DNA of 6,617 bases, from assembly GCA_013152625.1 (NCBI GenBank), contig JAADFY010000083.1, positions 1 to 6,617 on the forward strand, in the 5' to 3' direction. The notes beneath the pieces are model-generated. The model was not told where the DNA came from. It searched no databases and was given only the letters and a program-made list of their open reading frames with translations. The translations under genes were made by a program, and so were the position numbers. Shown here in pieces: positions 1-6,113 of the stretch; position 1 is the first letter of the stretch, and each line of letters begins with the position of its first letter. This DNA comes from Alphaproteobacteria bacterium. Lineage in GTDB: Bacteria; Pseudomonadota; Alphaproteobacteria; Rhizobiales; Devosiaceae.

Positions 1-509
1 GCATTCTCGACGCGATGAGCGGTGACGGGGCTGGCCCTGCCTATGCCCCCTTTGGCTATGGCTACACCAATTACTCGCGCCCCCGATACCGCCCGTTTCC
101 CATTGTGTTTGCCGATGCGCCCGCCCTTGGCGACCGGGGGCCGGCGGGCACGGTTCTGGGCGGCACCGGTATTGCGGTTTCCAGCCAATCAAAGCACCGC
201 GATGTCGCTGTGGACTATGCCTTCTTCATCGCTGGCGCGGATTGCCAGAGCGGGCTTTATTTCAGTTCGGGCGGCCAGCCCGCCAACGCTGTGGCCTGGG
301 AGAGCGCCGCCTGCAACGGCGCCTGCCTGAACTTTTTCACCAACACCCGCAAAACCCTGGAGACCGCCTGGATACGCCCCCGTTACGACGGTTACATGGG
401 GTTTCAGGACCGGGCCGGACACCTCATTCACGCCTGCCTGCGTGGCGACGCCGATATTTCGCCCACCCTTGCCGCCCTCGATACCACCTATGGGGAAAGC
501 CGGTCATGA
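1..509 (+). CDS. Family-1 extracellular solute-binding protein, C-terminal part (5' end outside window)
   Basis: The reading frame is open from base 3 and has no convincing start, so the gene begins upstream; the ATG at 15 is internal. The visible 168 residues resemble the C-terminal lobe of CUT1-type ABC solute-binding proteins: a GGTGIAVS strand, then a helix with SKHRDVAVDYAFFIA and a C-Q-x-G-L-Y-F segment, followed by GGQPANAVAWES and an ETAWIRPRYDGYMGFQ segment. Such proteins usually bind a sugar or related solute in the periplasm and deliver it to a permease pair. Four cysteines (codons at 243, 312, 324 and 435) are many for a periplasmic lobe. The stop overlaps the next gene's start (ATGA, 506-509), implying translational coupling to the CoA-transferase. 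Whether it has a signal peptide cannot be seen. It is not a copy of the SBP at 1777; the two share only general family character. The family call is by recognition of motifs, without a search. Confidence 0.75.
   Translation, partial: ILDAMSGDGAGPAYAPFGYGYTNYSRPRYRPFPIVFADAPALGDRGPAGTVLGGTGIAVSSQSKHRDVAVDYAFFIAGADCQSGLYFSSGGQPANAVAWESAACNGACLNFFTNTRKTLETAWIRPRYDGYMGFQDRAGHLIHACLRGDADISPTLAALDTTYGESRS
492..499 (+). promoter_or_regulatory. Ribosome binding site of the CoA-transferase gene
   Basis: The purine-rich stretch GGGGAAAG lies inside the end of the preceding coding region, 6 nt before the ATG at 506. It supports that start over the much longer open frame that begins at 242, whose extra 88 residues overlap gene 1 in another frame and match no CoA-transferase N-terminus. 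Confidence 0.6.
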
Positions 510-1711
510 GGACGCTGGCGGAAAAAGAGCGCCCCCTGAACGGTTTGCTGGTCATCGATTTCAGTCAATTCCTGTCCGGGCCCCTCTGCGGGCTCAAGCT
601 GGCTGACCTCGGCGCCCGGGTGATCAAGATCGAACGGCCCGGCACCGGCGACCTGTGCCGCGATCTGTACCTGTCCGACACCGAGATCGACGGCGACAAT
701 TCGCTGTTTCATGCCATCAACCGCAACAAGCAAAGCTTTACCGCCGATCTGAAAAACCCTGCCGACTGCGCCCGCATCCGCGCTCTTCTGGCCCACGCCG
801 ATGTCATGATCCAGAATTTCCGGCCCGGCGTCATCGACAAGCTCGGTTTTGGCTACGACGCGGTCCGTGAGCTAAATCCGGCGATCATTTATGGCTCCAT
901 TTCAGGCTACGGGGAAACCGGCCCGTGGAAAGATCTTCCGGGGCAGGATCTGCTGGCCCAGGCCCGGTCCGGGCTGTTGTGGCTTACCGGCGACCGCGAC
1001 CACCCGCCAACCCCCATGGGGCTGGCCGTGGCCGACATGATGGCGGGCAACAACCTCACCCAGGGCATATTGGCAGCGCTGGTGGGACGCGGGCTGCGCG
1101 GCGGCGGCTGCCGGATCGATACCAGCCTGCTCGAAGCCATGATCGACCTCCAGTTCGAGGTCCTCACCACCCATCTCAATGACGGCGGACGGCCCCCGCA
1201 ACGCAGCGCGGTCAGTGGTGCCCATGCCTATCTGGGCGCCCCCTACGGGGTCTATCAGACCGCCGACGGCTATCTGGCGATCGCCATGGTTCCAAACCTG
1301 AAAAAGCTGGCCGCGCTGATGGAATGTCCCGGTCTGGAACCCTTCTTTGATGATGCCGATGCCCTGCTCGGCCAGCGCGATGCCATCAAGAGCGTGCTGG
1401 ACACCCACATTCGCACCCGCACCACCGCCGCCTGGCTGAATACTCTGCAACCCGCCGACATCTGGTGTTCCGAAGTGCTGGACTGGCCCACCCTGATGGG
1501 CACCCCCGCCTTTGAACAGCTCGATCTCGTCCAGGCGCTGTCCCGCGCCGACGCCCCCCTTCTGAACTCCTTGCGCAACCCGCTTCGTCTGAACGGCGCA
1601 ACCCTGAAATCGGATCGGGCCGCCCCGACCCTTGGCGCCGACACACAAAAAATCTGCACGGAATTTTCCCTCGATCAGCCGGTCGGGGGAGACCACCAAC
1701 GGCTGGCCTGA
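506..1711 (+). CDS. CaiB/BaiF family (class III) CoA-transferase
   Basis: The 401-residue product has the usual length and landmarks of family III CoA-transferases, cytoplasmic enzymes that move CoA between carboxylic acids through an aspartyl-CoA thioester. Visible are the N-terminal LNGLLVIDFSQFLSGP strand and helix (about 11-26), LADLGARVIKIERPGTGD (32-49), the NRNKQSFTADLKN segment (72-84), DVMIQNFRPGVIDKLGFGY (99-117), the substrate-side PGQDLLAQARSG (145-156), the ADMMAG element (176-181) whose Asp177 should be the catalytic aspartate, APYGVYQTADGYLAIA (245-260), and a C-terminal APTLGADT (373-380). In alpha-methylacyl-CoA racemases of the same fold a histidine precedes the Asp of the GHD motif; here it is Gln147 (GQD), which favours a transferase over a racemase. 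The ATG at 506 was chosen for its ATGA overlap, its ribosome site and fit to the family N-terminus. Donor and acceptor acids are unknown. Confidence 0.92.
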   Translation: MRTLAEKERPLNGLLVIDFSQFLSGPLCGLKLADLGARVIKIERPGTGDLCRDLYLSDTEIDGDNSLFHAINRNKQSFTADLKNPADCARIRALLAHADVMIQNFRPGVIDKLGFGYDAVRELNPAIIYGSISGYGETGPWKDLPGQDLLAQARSGLLWLTGDRDHPPTPMGLAVADMMAGNNLTQGILAALVGRGLRGGGCRIDTSLLEAMIDLQFEVLTTHLNDGGRPPQRSAVSGAHAYLGAPYGVYQTADGYLAIAMVPNLKKLAALMECPGLEPFFDDADALLGQRDAIKSVLDTHIRTRTTAAWLNTLQPADIWCSEVLDWPTLMGTPAFEQLDLVQALSRADAPLLNSLRNPLRLNGATLKSDRAAPTLGADTQKICTEFSLDQPVGGDHQRLA

Positions 1712-1776
1712 TTGCAAAACACGCAAATCAGTTCAGCGAACTTGGCGCGACCTGCGCCGAACCAACGGAGGATAGA
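1712..1776 (+). other. Intergenic gap with small dyads upstream of the SBP gene
   Basis: This 65-nt gap is the largest break before the transporter genes apart from the one after the SBP. It contains a perfect 5-bp inverted repeat with a 3-nt centre, AGTTC-AGC-GAACT (1730-1742), and next to it a 7-bp hairpin with one G-T pair and a 5-nt loop (arms 1742-1748 and 1754-1760). The two share base 1742. A TTGC/GCAA pair lies at 1712-1726. I see no convincing -35/-10 promoter, though alphaproteobacterial promoters are often degenerate. The dyads could be an operator or an RNA structure, or chance in GC-rich DNA. Confidence 0.3.
1767..1772 (+). promoter_or_regulatory. Strong ribosome binding site of the SBP gene
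   Basis: GGAGGA, a near-perfect Shine-Dalgarno sequence, ends 4 nt before the ATG at 1777. It supports that start rather than the in-frame ATG at 1795, which would remove the positively charged start of the signal peptide. A strong site fits the high protein level usual for binding proteins. Confidence 0.7.
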
Positions 1777-3114
1777 ATGAGACTTTCAAGAACCATGGCC
1801 CTGGCCACAGGCGTAGCCCTGTCGGCCCTGTTGATGGGCACCGCCATCGCCGGCGACGAGAACTTCGATTATGGCAGCTTTGAAGGCTACACCCTGCGGG
1901 TCAAACTGATCGGCGGCGCCCAGTACGAACCCCTTTATGCGACAATAAGCGAATGGGAGGAAATGACCGGCGCCAAGGTCGACGTTCTTTCGCGCAAGAA
2001 CCATTTCGAACTCGATCGCGAGATCAAGCAAGACATCGCGGCGGGCACCCTCGACTGGTGCGTGGCCTCCAACCACACCAGTTTTGCCCCCCAGTACGGC
2101 AATATCTACATCGATCTGAACGGGGTCATTGCCGAGGACATACTGGCCGAGTTCCAGCCCCTGGCCCTGCAGAATTCCACCGTGGACGACCGCCTTGTTC
2201 AACTGCCGCGGCACTCAGATATTTCCAATCTTTACTATCAGAAGTCCCTGTTCGAGGATCAGGCCAACAAGGATGGCTTCAAGGCGGAATATGGTTACGA
2301 CCTGAACCCGCCCGAAACCTGGGACCAGTTCAAAGATCAGGCGATGTTCTTCGCCGACCCGCCCAGATTCTACGGCACCCAGTTCGTCGGCAAGGACGAA
2401 GCCATCACCGGGCGCTTCTATGAACTTTTAGTGGCCAACGGCGGCAACCTGTTCGATGAGAACTGGAATCCGATCTTTAATTCTCCCGCCGGCGTGGAGG
2501 CGGTGCAATGGTTCAAGGAGCTTTATGACGCCCAGGCCGTTCCGGCCGGTGTCCCGAACTATTTGTGGGATGACACCGGGCTGGGTTTTGCATCGGGCAC
2601 AGTGGCGCTGAACCTGGACTGGGCCGGTTGGGCCTCGTTCTTTAACGACCCGGAAAATTCCCAGGTGGCCGGTAACATCGGGCTCGTTCGCGCCCCGGTC
2701 GGCTCCGCCGGCATTCGCACGGGCTGGTCGGGGAGCCATTCGTTCTCCATCACCGCTACCTGCGACAACACCGAAGCGGCCGCGTCCTTCGTCACCTTCC
2801 TGACCGCCAATGATCGCCAGATGATCGAGGCGCGCAAGGGCCTGCTGCCCACCCGGGCCGCTGTCTGGGATCAGGCCAAGGCCGAATTTGCCGCCGACGG
2901 CAACGACTTCATGGTCAATGTGTTTGAAACCTACGCCCAGTCCATGGCCGAGGATGCTTTCACACCGCCCCTGATCGCGGAATGGATCGAAGTGTCCAAC
3001 GAGATCTGGCCGCGCCTGCAAGCTGCCATTCTCGGTGAAATGACGCCTCAGGAAGCCCTGGATGAAGCGGCTGGCAAAGCGCGTATTATCATGGAAGACG
3101 CCGGGCGCCTGTAA
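1777..3114 (+). CDS. ABC transporter extracellular solute-binding protein, family 1 (CUT1 type)
   Basis: The 445-residue product is a complete periplasmic binding protein of the size usual for MalE/UgpB-like sugar binders. Residues 1-25 form a Sec signal peptide: MRLSR charged start, a hydrophobic core rich in A and L, and a TAIA-GD cleavage site after Ala25. The mature part has a YTLRVKLIGG first strand (38-47), the PPETWDQFKD helix entry (178-187) typical of family 1, a YELLVANGGNLFDENWNPIFNSP segment (215-237) in which a new lobe strand and the usual conserved NSP occur, GTVALNLDW (274-282), and the C-terminal lobe with GLLPTRAAVWD (355-365). Two cysteines (95, 329) could form a disulfide. 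It is followed by both permeases and the ATPase, so it is the cognate binding protein of that importer. Tryptophans and tyrosines are numerous, as in sugar-binding clefts, but the ligand cannot be named. Confidence 0.93.
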   Translation: MRLSRTMALATGVALSALLMGTAIAGDENFDYGSFEGYTLRVKLIGGAQYEPLYATISEWEEMTGAKVDVLSRKNHFELDREIKQDIAAGTLDWCVASNHTSFAPQYGNIYIDLNGVIAEDILAEFQPLALQNSTVDDRLVQLPRHSDISNLYYQKSLFEDQANKDGFKAEYGYDLNPPETWDQFKDQAMFFADPPRFYGTQFVGKDEAITGRFYELLVANGGNLFDENWNPIFNSPAGVEAVQWFKELYDAQAVPAGVPNYLWDDTGLGFASGTVALNLDWAGWASFFNDPENSQVAGNIGLVRAPVGSAGIRTGWSGSHSFSITATCDNTEAAASFVTFLTANDRQMIEARKGLLPTRAAVWDQAKAEFAADGNDFMVNVFETYAQSMAEDAFTPPLIAEWIEVSNEIWPRLQAAILGEMTPQEALDEAAGKARIIMEDAGRL

Positions 3115-3139
3115 AGCGACCCGACAGCTCTCACAAACC

Positions 3140-3177
3140 CGGAGGGGCGGCACAAAACGGCGTTCGCCGCCCCTCTG
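3140..3177 (+). promoter_or_regulatory. Stem-loop between SBP and permease genes
   Basis: Bases 3140-3151 pair with 3166-3177 in a 12-bp stem (11 Watson-Crick pairs and one G-T pair), mostly G-C, with a 14-nt loop. It starts 25 nt after the SBP stop. No T-run follows directly; the nearest is TTTT at 3187-3190, so it is not a classical intrinsic terminator. In many binding-protein operons a hairpin here protects the upstream mRNA from 3' decay or ends part of the transcripts, giving more binding protein than permease. The inner bases 3158-3169 can form a competing GGCG/CGCC fold. The structure is seen by pairing; its function is inferred. Confidence 0.65.
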
Positions 3178-3205
3178 AACATCCCCTTTTCCACCCGAGG
3201 CAGGA

Positions 3206-4147
3206 ATGACCCAGGCTGACGTCGCCAGTACCGCAAACATCCGGCCCAGAAGAAGGCGCAGGCGGAATCTGACTCCCTTTTTGCTGTTGTCTCCGGCCAT
3301 TTTGGTGATCTTGTTTGTGGTGTTGCTGCCCCTGCTCTTCTCGTTTTACACCAGCTTTACCGGCTATCGGCTGATCAAGCCTGAAACCCTTTATCAGTGG
3401 GTTGGTTTTCAAAATTACCAGCGCATTTTCGCCGACAAGAACTTCTGGGCCGCCTTTGGCCGCACCGTTTTGTTCCTCACCATCGCCCTTAATCTTGAGT
3501 TTCTGCTTGGCCTGGGCATTGCGCTGTTGATCAACCGCATCACCTGGGGCCAGCGCGCGTTGCGCACCATGATGATGTTTCCCATGATGTTTTCGCCCAT
3601 TCTGGTGGGCTATCAGTTCAAATTCATCTTCAACGACAATATCGGCATCCTCAACAACGCATTGCAGGCCCTCGGGCTCAGCGAGGGCGCCATTCCCTGG
3701 CTGGTGGACAAATATCTGGCCATGTTCTCGATCCTTTTTGCCGAGATCTGGATGAGCACATCGGTGTTTGCCATCCTGCTGCTGGCCGGCCTGTTTGCGA
3801 TGCCCCGGGATCCGCTGGAGGCGGCCCGGGTCGACGGGTGCAACCCCTGGCAGGTGTTTCGCCACATCACCCTGCCCTTTTTGATGCCCTTTGCCTTTAT
3901 CGCCATGACCATCCGGTCCCTGGATGTGGCCCGCGCCTATGACATTGTCGATGTGATGACCGGCGGCGGCCCGGCCGGCCGGACCGAGCTTTTATGGACA
4001 CTGATTGCCCGGGTTGGCTACGACAATGCCCGAATGGGCCAGGCCAACGCCATGGCCTATATCTCGATCCTCCTGTCCATCGCCTTTACCTACTATTTCT
4101 TCACCAAGCTGATCGCGGCCCGCAAATACATGGGAGGGGCCGACTGA
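3206..4147 (+). CDS. Sugar ABC transporter permease, MalF/UgpA type
   Basis: The 313-residue product is an inner-membrane permease of the CUT1 importer class, one half of the channel pair. It has an arginine-rich cytoplasmic start (RRRRRR at 15-20), a first membrane helix at about 24-50, and further hydrophobic segments near 84-110, 118-140, 170-197, 224-237 and 283-300. The cytoplasmic coupling loop that contacts the ATPase is clear: EAARVDGCNPWQVFRHITLP (205-224), matching the EAA-G-I-LP consensus. A VMTGGGPAGRTELL segment (250-263) is also typical of MalF-like proteins. GAGG-like purines (GAGG at 3197-3200) sit 5 nt before the ATG at 3206. Its stop overlaps the start of the second permease by one base (TGATG), so the two subunits are probably made in equal amounts. 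Confidence 0.93.
   Translation: MTQADVASTANIRPRRRRRRNLTPFLLLSPAILVILFVVLLPLLFSFYTSFTGYRLIKPETLYQWVGFQNYQRIFADKNFWAAFGRTVLFLTIALNLEFLLGLGIALLINRITWGQRALRTMMMFPMMFSPILVGYQFKFIFNDNIGILNNALQALGLSEGAIPWLVDKYLAMFSILFAEIWMSTSVFAILLLAGLFAMPRDPLEAARVDGCNPWQVFRHITLPFLMPFAFIAMTIRSLDVARAYDIVDVMTGGGPAGRTELLWTLIARVGYDNARMGQANAMAYISILLSIAFTYYFFTKLIAARKYMGGAD
4132..4139 (+). promoter_or_regulatory. Ribosome binding site of the second permease gene
   Basis: GGGAGGGG lies 7 nt before the ATG at 4147, inside the end of the first permease gene. It fixes that start; the open frame extends back to an ATG at 3994, but those 51 codons overlap the first permease and lack the membrane-protein character of the rest. 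Confidence 0.65.
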
Positions 4148-5004
4148 TGGACCGCGTGTTGAAAAAACGCATCGGCAAGATCGTCACCTGGTTTTTGACC
4201 TTTGTGCTCATGCTGATCATTTCGGTGCCCGGCCTGTGGGTGGTGCTGACCGCCTTTCGCCCCAACCGGGAGGTGCTGGCCAAACCGGCGATCTGGATAC
4301 CCCAGGATCCGGGCTGGACCAACTTTGCCAAGATCTTCGGGTTTGGCGCCGAACAGATCGCCATCCCGGTCCCGGCATATTTTGCCAATTCCCTGATCAT
4401 TGCCTCAACGAGCACCGTCATTGCCCTGCTCATCGGCATGTCGGGGGGCTATGCCTTTGCCCGCTACCGGTTCAAATTCAAGAACAAGATATTCCTTGGC
4501 CTCATGTTGTCGCGCACGGTGCCCGGCATCGCCTTGTCCCTGCCGATCTTTATCATTTGGAGCCGTCTTGGCCTCATCGACGCCAAACTGGGCCTGATCA
4601 TTGTCTATGTGGCGCTGAACGTGCCGTTCACCATCTGGCTCATTGACGGGTTTTTCCGCCAGATCCCCAAGGAAATGTCCGAGGCCGCCCAGGTGGATGG
4701 CTGCACCCGCTGGCAGGCGTTCTGGCACATCGAATTTCCCCTGGCCAAATCGGGTATTGCCTCGGCCGGCATTTTTGCTTTTCTGACCAGCTGGAACGAA
4801 TACGCTCTGGCCAGCAATCTGACCCGCTCCACCGACAGCAAGACCCTGCCGGTGGGGTTGATGGACTTTACCGCCCAGTTCACCATCGACTGGGCCGGCA
4901 TGTCAGCCATGGCGGTCATCATAATCATACCGGCTCTGATCCTGACCTTTCTGGTCCAGAAACACCTCATTGCCGGTCTGACCTTCGGCGGCGTAAAGGG
5001 ATAG
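4147..5004 (+). CDS. Sugar ABC transporter permease, MalG/UgpE type
   Basis: The 285-residue product is the second channel subunit of the importer. It begins with a short basic segment (MDRVLKKRIGK), then a membrane helix at about 12-36 followed by TAFRPNREVLAKP (35-47), a variant of the TSFK-like stretch of MalG proteins. Other hydrophobic segments lie near 78-104, 113-138, 146-168, 203-220 and 253-271. The EAA coupling loop is EAAQVDGCTRWQAFWHIEFP (179-198), with Phe in place of the usual Leu before the proline. SWNEYALASNL (215-225) and the C-terminal QKHLIAGLTFGGVKG (271-285) are hallmarks of MalG-type subunits, whose C-terminal tail inserts between the ATPases. The start at 4147 rests on the TGATG overlap and the ribosome site. 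The ATPase gene begins 3 nt after its stop. Confidence 0.93.
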   Translation: MDRVLKKRIGKIVTWFLTFVLMLIISVPGLWVVLTAFRPNREVLAKPAIWIPQDPGWTNFAKIFGFGAEQIAIPVPAYFANSLIIASTSTVIALLIGMSGGYAFARYRFKFKNKIFLGLMLSRTVPGIALSLPIFIIWSRLGLIDAKLGLIIVYVALNVPFTIWLIDGFFRQIPKEMSEAAQVDGCTRWQAFWHIEFPLAKSGIASAGIFAFLTSWNEYALASNLTRSTDSKTLPVGLMDFTAQFTIDWAGMSAMAVIIIIPALILTFLVQKHLIAGLTFGGVKG

Positions 5005-5007
5005 GAC

Positions 5008-6111
5008 ATGGCTGCAATACGCATCAGGGATGTTGTCAAGAACTATGGCAAACTCGAAGTCGTTCACGGCATCAACCTGGACATCGCCCACAACGAATTT
5101 GTTGTGCTGGTTGGCCCCTCCGGCTGCGGAAAATCCACCACCCTGCGCATGATCGCCGGTCTGGAAGACATCACCGGCGGCGAGATTTTCATCGGCGACC
5201 GGGTGGTCAATGACCTGCCCCCGCGCAAGCGCGACATTTCAATGGTGTTCCAGAATTACGCGCTTTACCCCCACATGACCGTGCGGGAAAATCTCGGGTT
5301 CGGATTAAAAATCGCAAAGCTCGCCAAACCGGTAATCGAAGAACGGGTCAACGAGGCGGCGGCCATTCTTGGCATTGACGAACTCATGGAACGCACCCCT
5401 GCCGAATTGTCGGGGGGGCAACGGCAGCGCGTTGCCATGGGCCGCGCCATTGTCCGCCACCCCCAGGTGTTCCTGTTTGACGAACCCCTGTCGAACCTGG
5501 ACGCAAAACTGCGGGTTCAGATGCGCACCGAGATCAAGCGCCTGCATCAAACGGTCAGGACCACCATCGTTTATGTCACCCACGATCAGGTGGAAGCCAT
5601 GACCCTGGCCGACCGCATCGTGGTGATGAAAGATGGTTATATCGAACAGGTCGGCTCACCCCTTGAAGTGTTTGAACACCCGGTCAACACCTTTGTGGCC
5701 ACCTTTATCGGCTCCCCGCCCATGAACATGATCGCCGGGCGCATTGTGAAAAAGGACGGGCACTTTCACATCGCTTTTCAGGCCGACCAGACCGTGCCTG
5801 TCGCCGCCGATCTGGCCAGAACGGTCACCGAGGGTCAGGAAGTGATCTTTGGCTTTCGCGCTGATGACCTGATGCCCGACGAACATGCCATGCCCATTCC
5901 GGGCGCTTCCAGCCGGTTGCGTTTGAAAGTGGACATCGCCGAACCCTTAGGCACCGAAACCATTCTGTTTTGCAACTTTGCCGGCAAGGACATTCAGGCA
6001 AAAATGCTCAATCCCCGCCCGGTGCCCCCCGGCGAAGTAATGGATTTTTCATTGGCCATCGATAAAGCCCACCTTTTTGATGCCGCCAGCGGCCACAACC
6101 TCAGGAACTGA
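5008..6111 (+). CDS. ABC transporter ATP-binding protein, MalK/UgpC type
   Basis: The 367-residue product is the cytoplasmic ATPase that drives the importer as a homodimer. All nucleotide-binding motifs are intact: Walker A GPSGCGKST (36-44), Q-loop Gln82 in FQNYALYPHMTV, signature LSGGQRQR (134-141), Walker B VFLFDEP (154-160), D-loop SNLD (162-165) and switch His192 in YVTHDQVEAM. The FIGSPPMNM segment (233-241) marks the junction to the C-terminal OB-fold (TOBE) region at about 240-360, as in MalK, UgpC and MsmK. Within it GFRADDL (282-288) replaces the more common G-x-RPE/D form. Length is usual for the family. AAAGGG (4995-5000) 7 nt before the ATG at 5008 supports the start. It follows the permease by 3 nt and precedes the next gene by 2 nt, so it is in the same transcript. 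MalK-type names are not assigned because the substrate is unknown. Confidence 0.96.
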   Translation: MAAIRIRDVVKNYGKLEVVHGINLDIAHNEFVVLVGPSGCGKSTTLRMIAGLEDITGGEIFIGDRVVNDLPPRKRDISMVFQNYALYPHMTVRENLGFGLKIAKLAKPVIEERVNEAAAILGIDELMERTPAELSGGQRQRVAMGRAIVRHPQVFLFDEPLSNLDAKLRVQMRTEIKRLHQTVRTTIVYVTHDQVEAMTLADRIVVMKDGYIEQVGSPLEVFEHPVNTFVATFIGSPPMNMIAGRIVKKDGHFHIAFQADQTVPVAADLARTVTEGQEVIFGFRADDLMPDEHAMPIPGASSRLRLKVDIAEPLGTETILFCNFAGKDIQAKMLNPRPVPPGEVMDFSLAIDKAHLFDAASGHNLRN

Positions 6112-6113
6112 TC

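Noticed and set aside
242..505. N-terminal extension of the CoA-transferase open frame
   Set aside because: It overlaps the SBP gene in another frame, is arginine-rich and unlike any CoA-transferase start, and the ATG at 506 has a good ribosome site and an ATGA overlap.
902..1726. 274-codon open frame on the minus strand
   Set aside because: It lies antiparallel to the well-supported CoA-transferase, its product shows no recognisable family features and is rich in G, Q and V as expected of a shadow in GC-rich DNA.
3140..3190. Classical rho-independent terminator after the SBP gene
   Set aside because: The stem is strong, but no T-run follows it directly; the TTTT begins 10 nt after the stem, and the downstream permeases need the same transcript unless another promoter exists.
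2428..3300. 290-codon open frame on the minus strand
   Set aside because: It spans the end of the SBP gene, the gap and the permease start, with no domain signature; a shadow frame.
3131..3865. 244-codon minus-strand frame rich in Q, K and H
   Set aside because: Antisense to the permease; the Gln/His/Lys richness is the reverse reading of hydrophobic membrane codons.
3968..3984. GGCCGGCC-rich palindromic stretch as a possible site
   Set aside because: It is the coding sequence of the conserved TGGGPAGRT segment of the permease in GC-rich codons.
3994..4146. Upstream extension of the second permease
   Set aside because: It overlaps the end of the first permease gene and lacks membrane character; the start at 4147 has a ribosome site and TGATG coupling.
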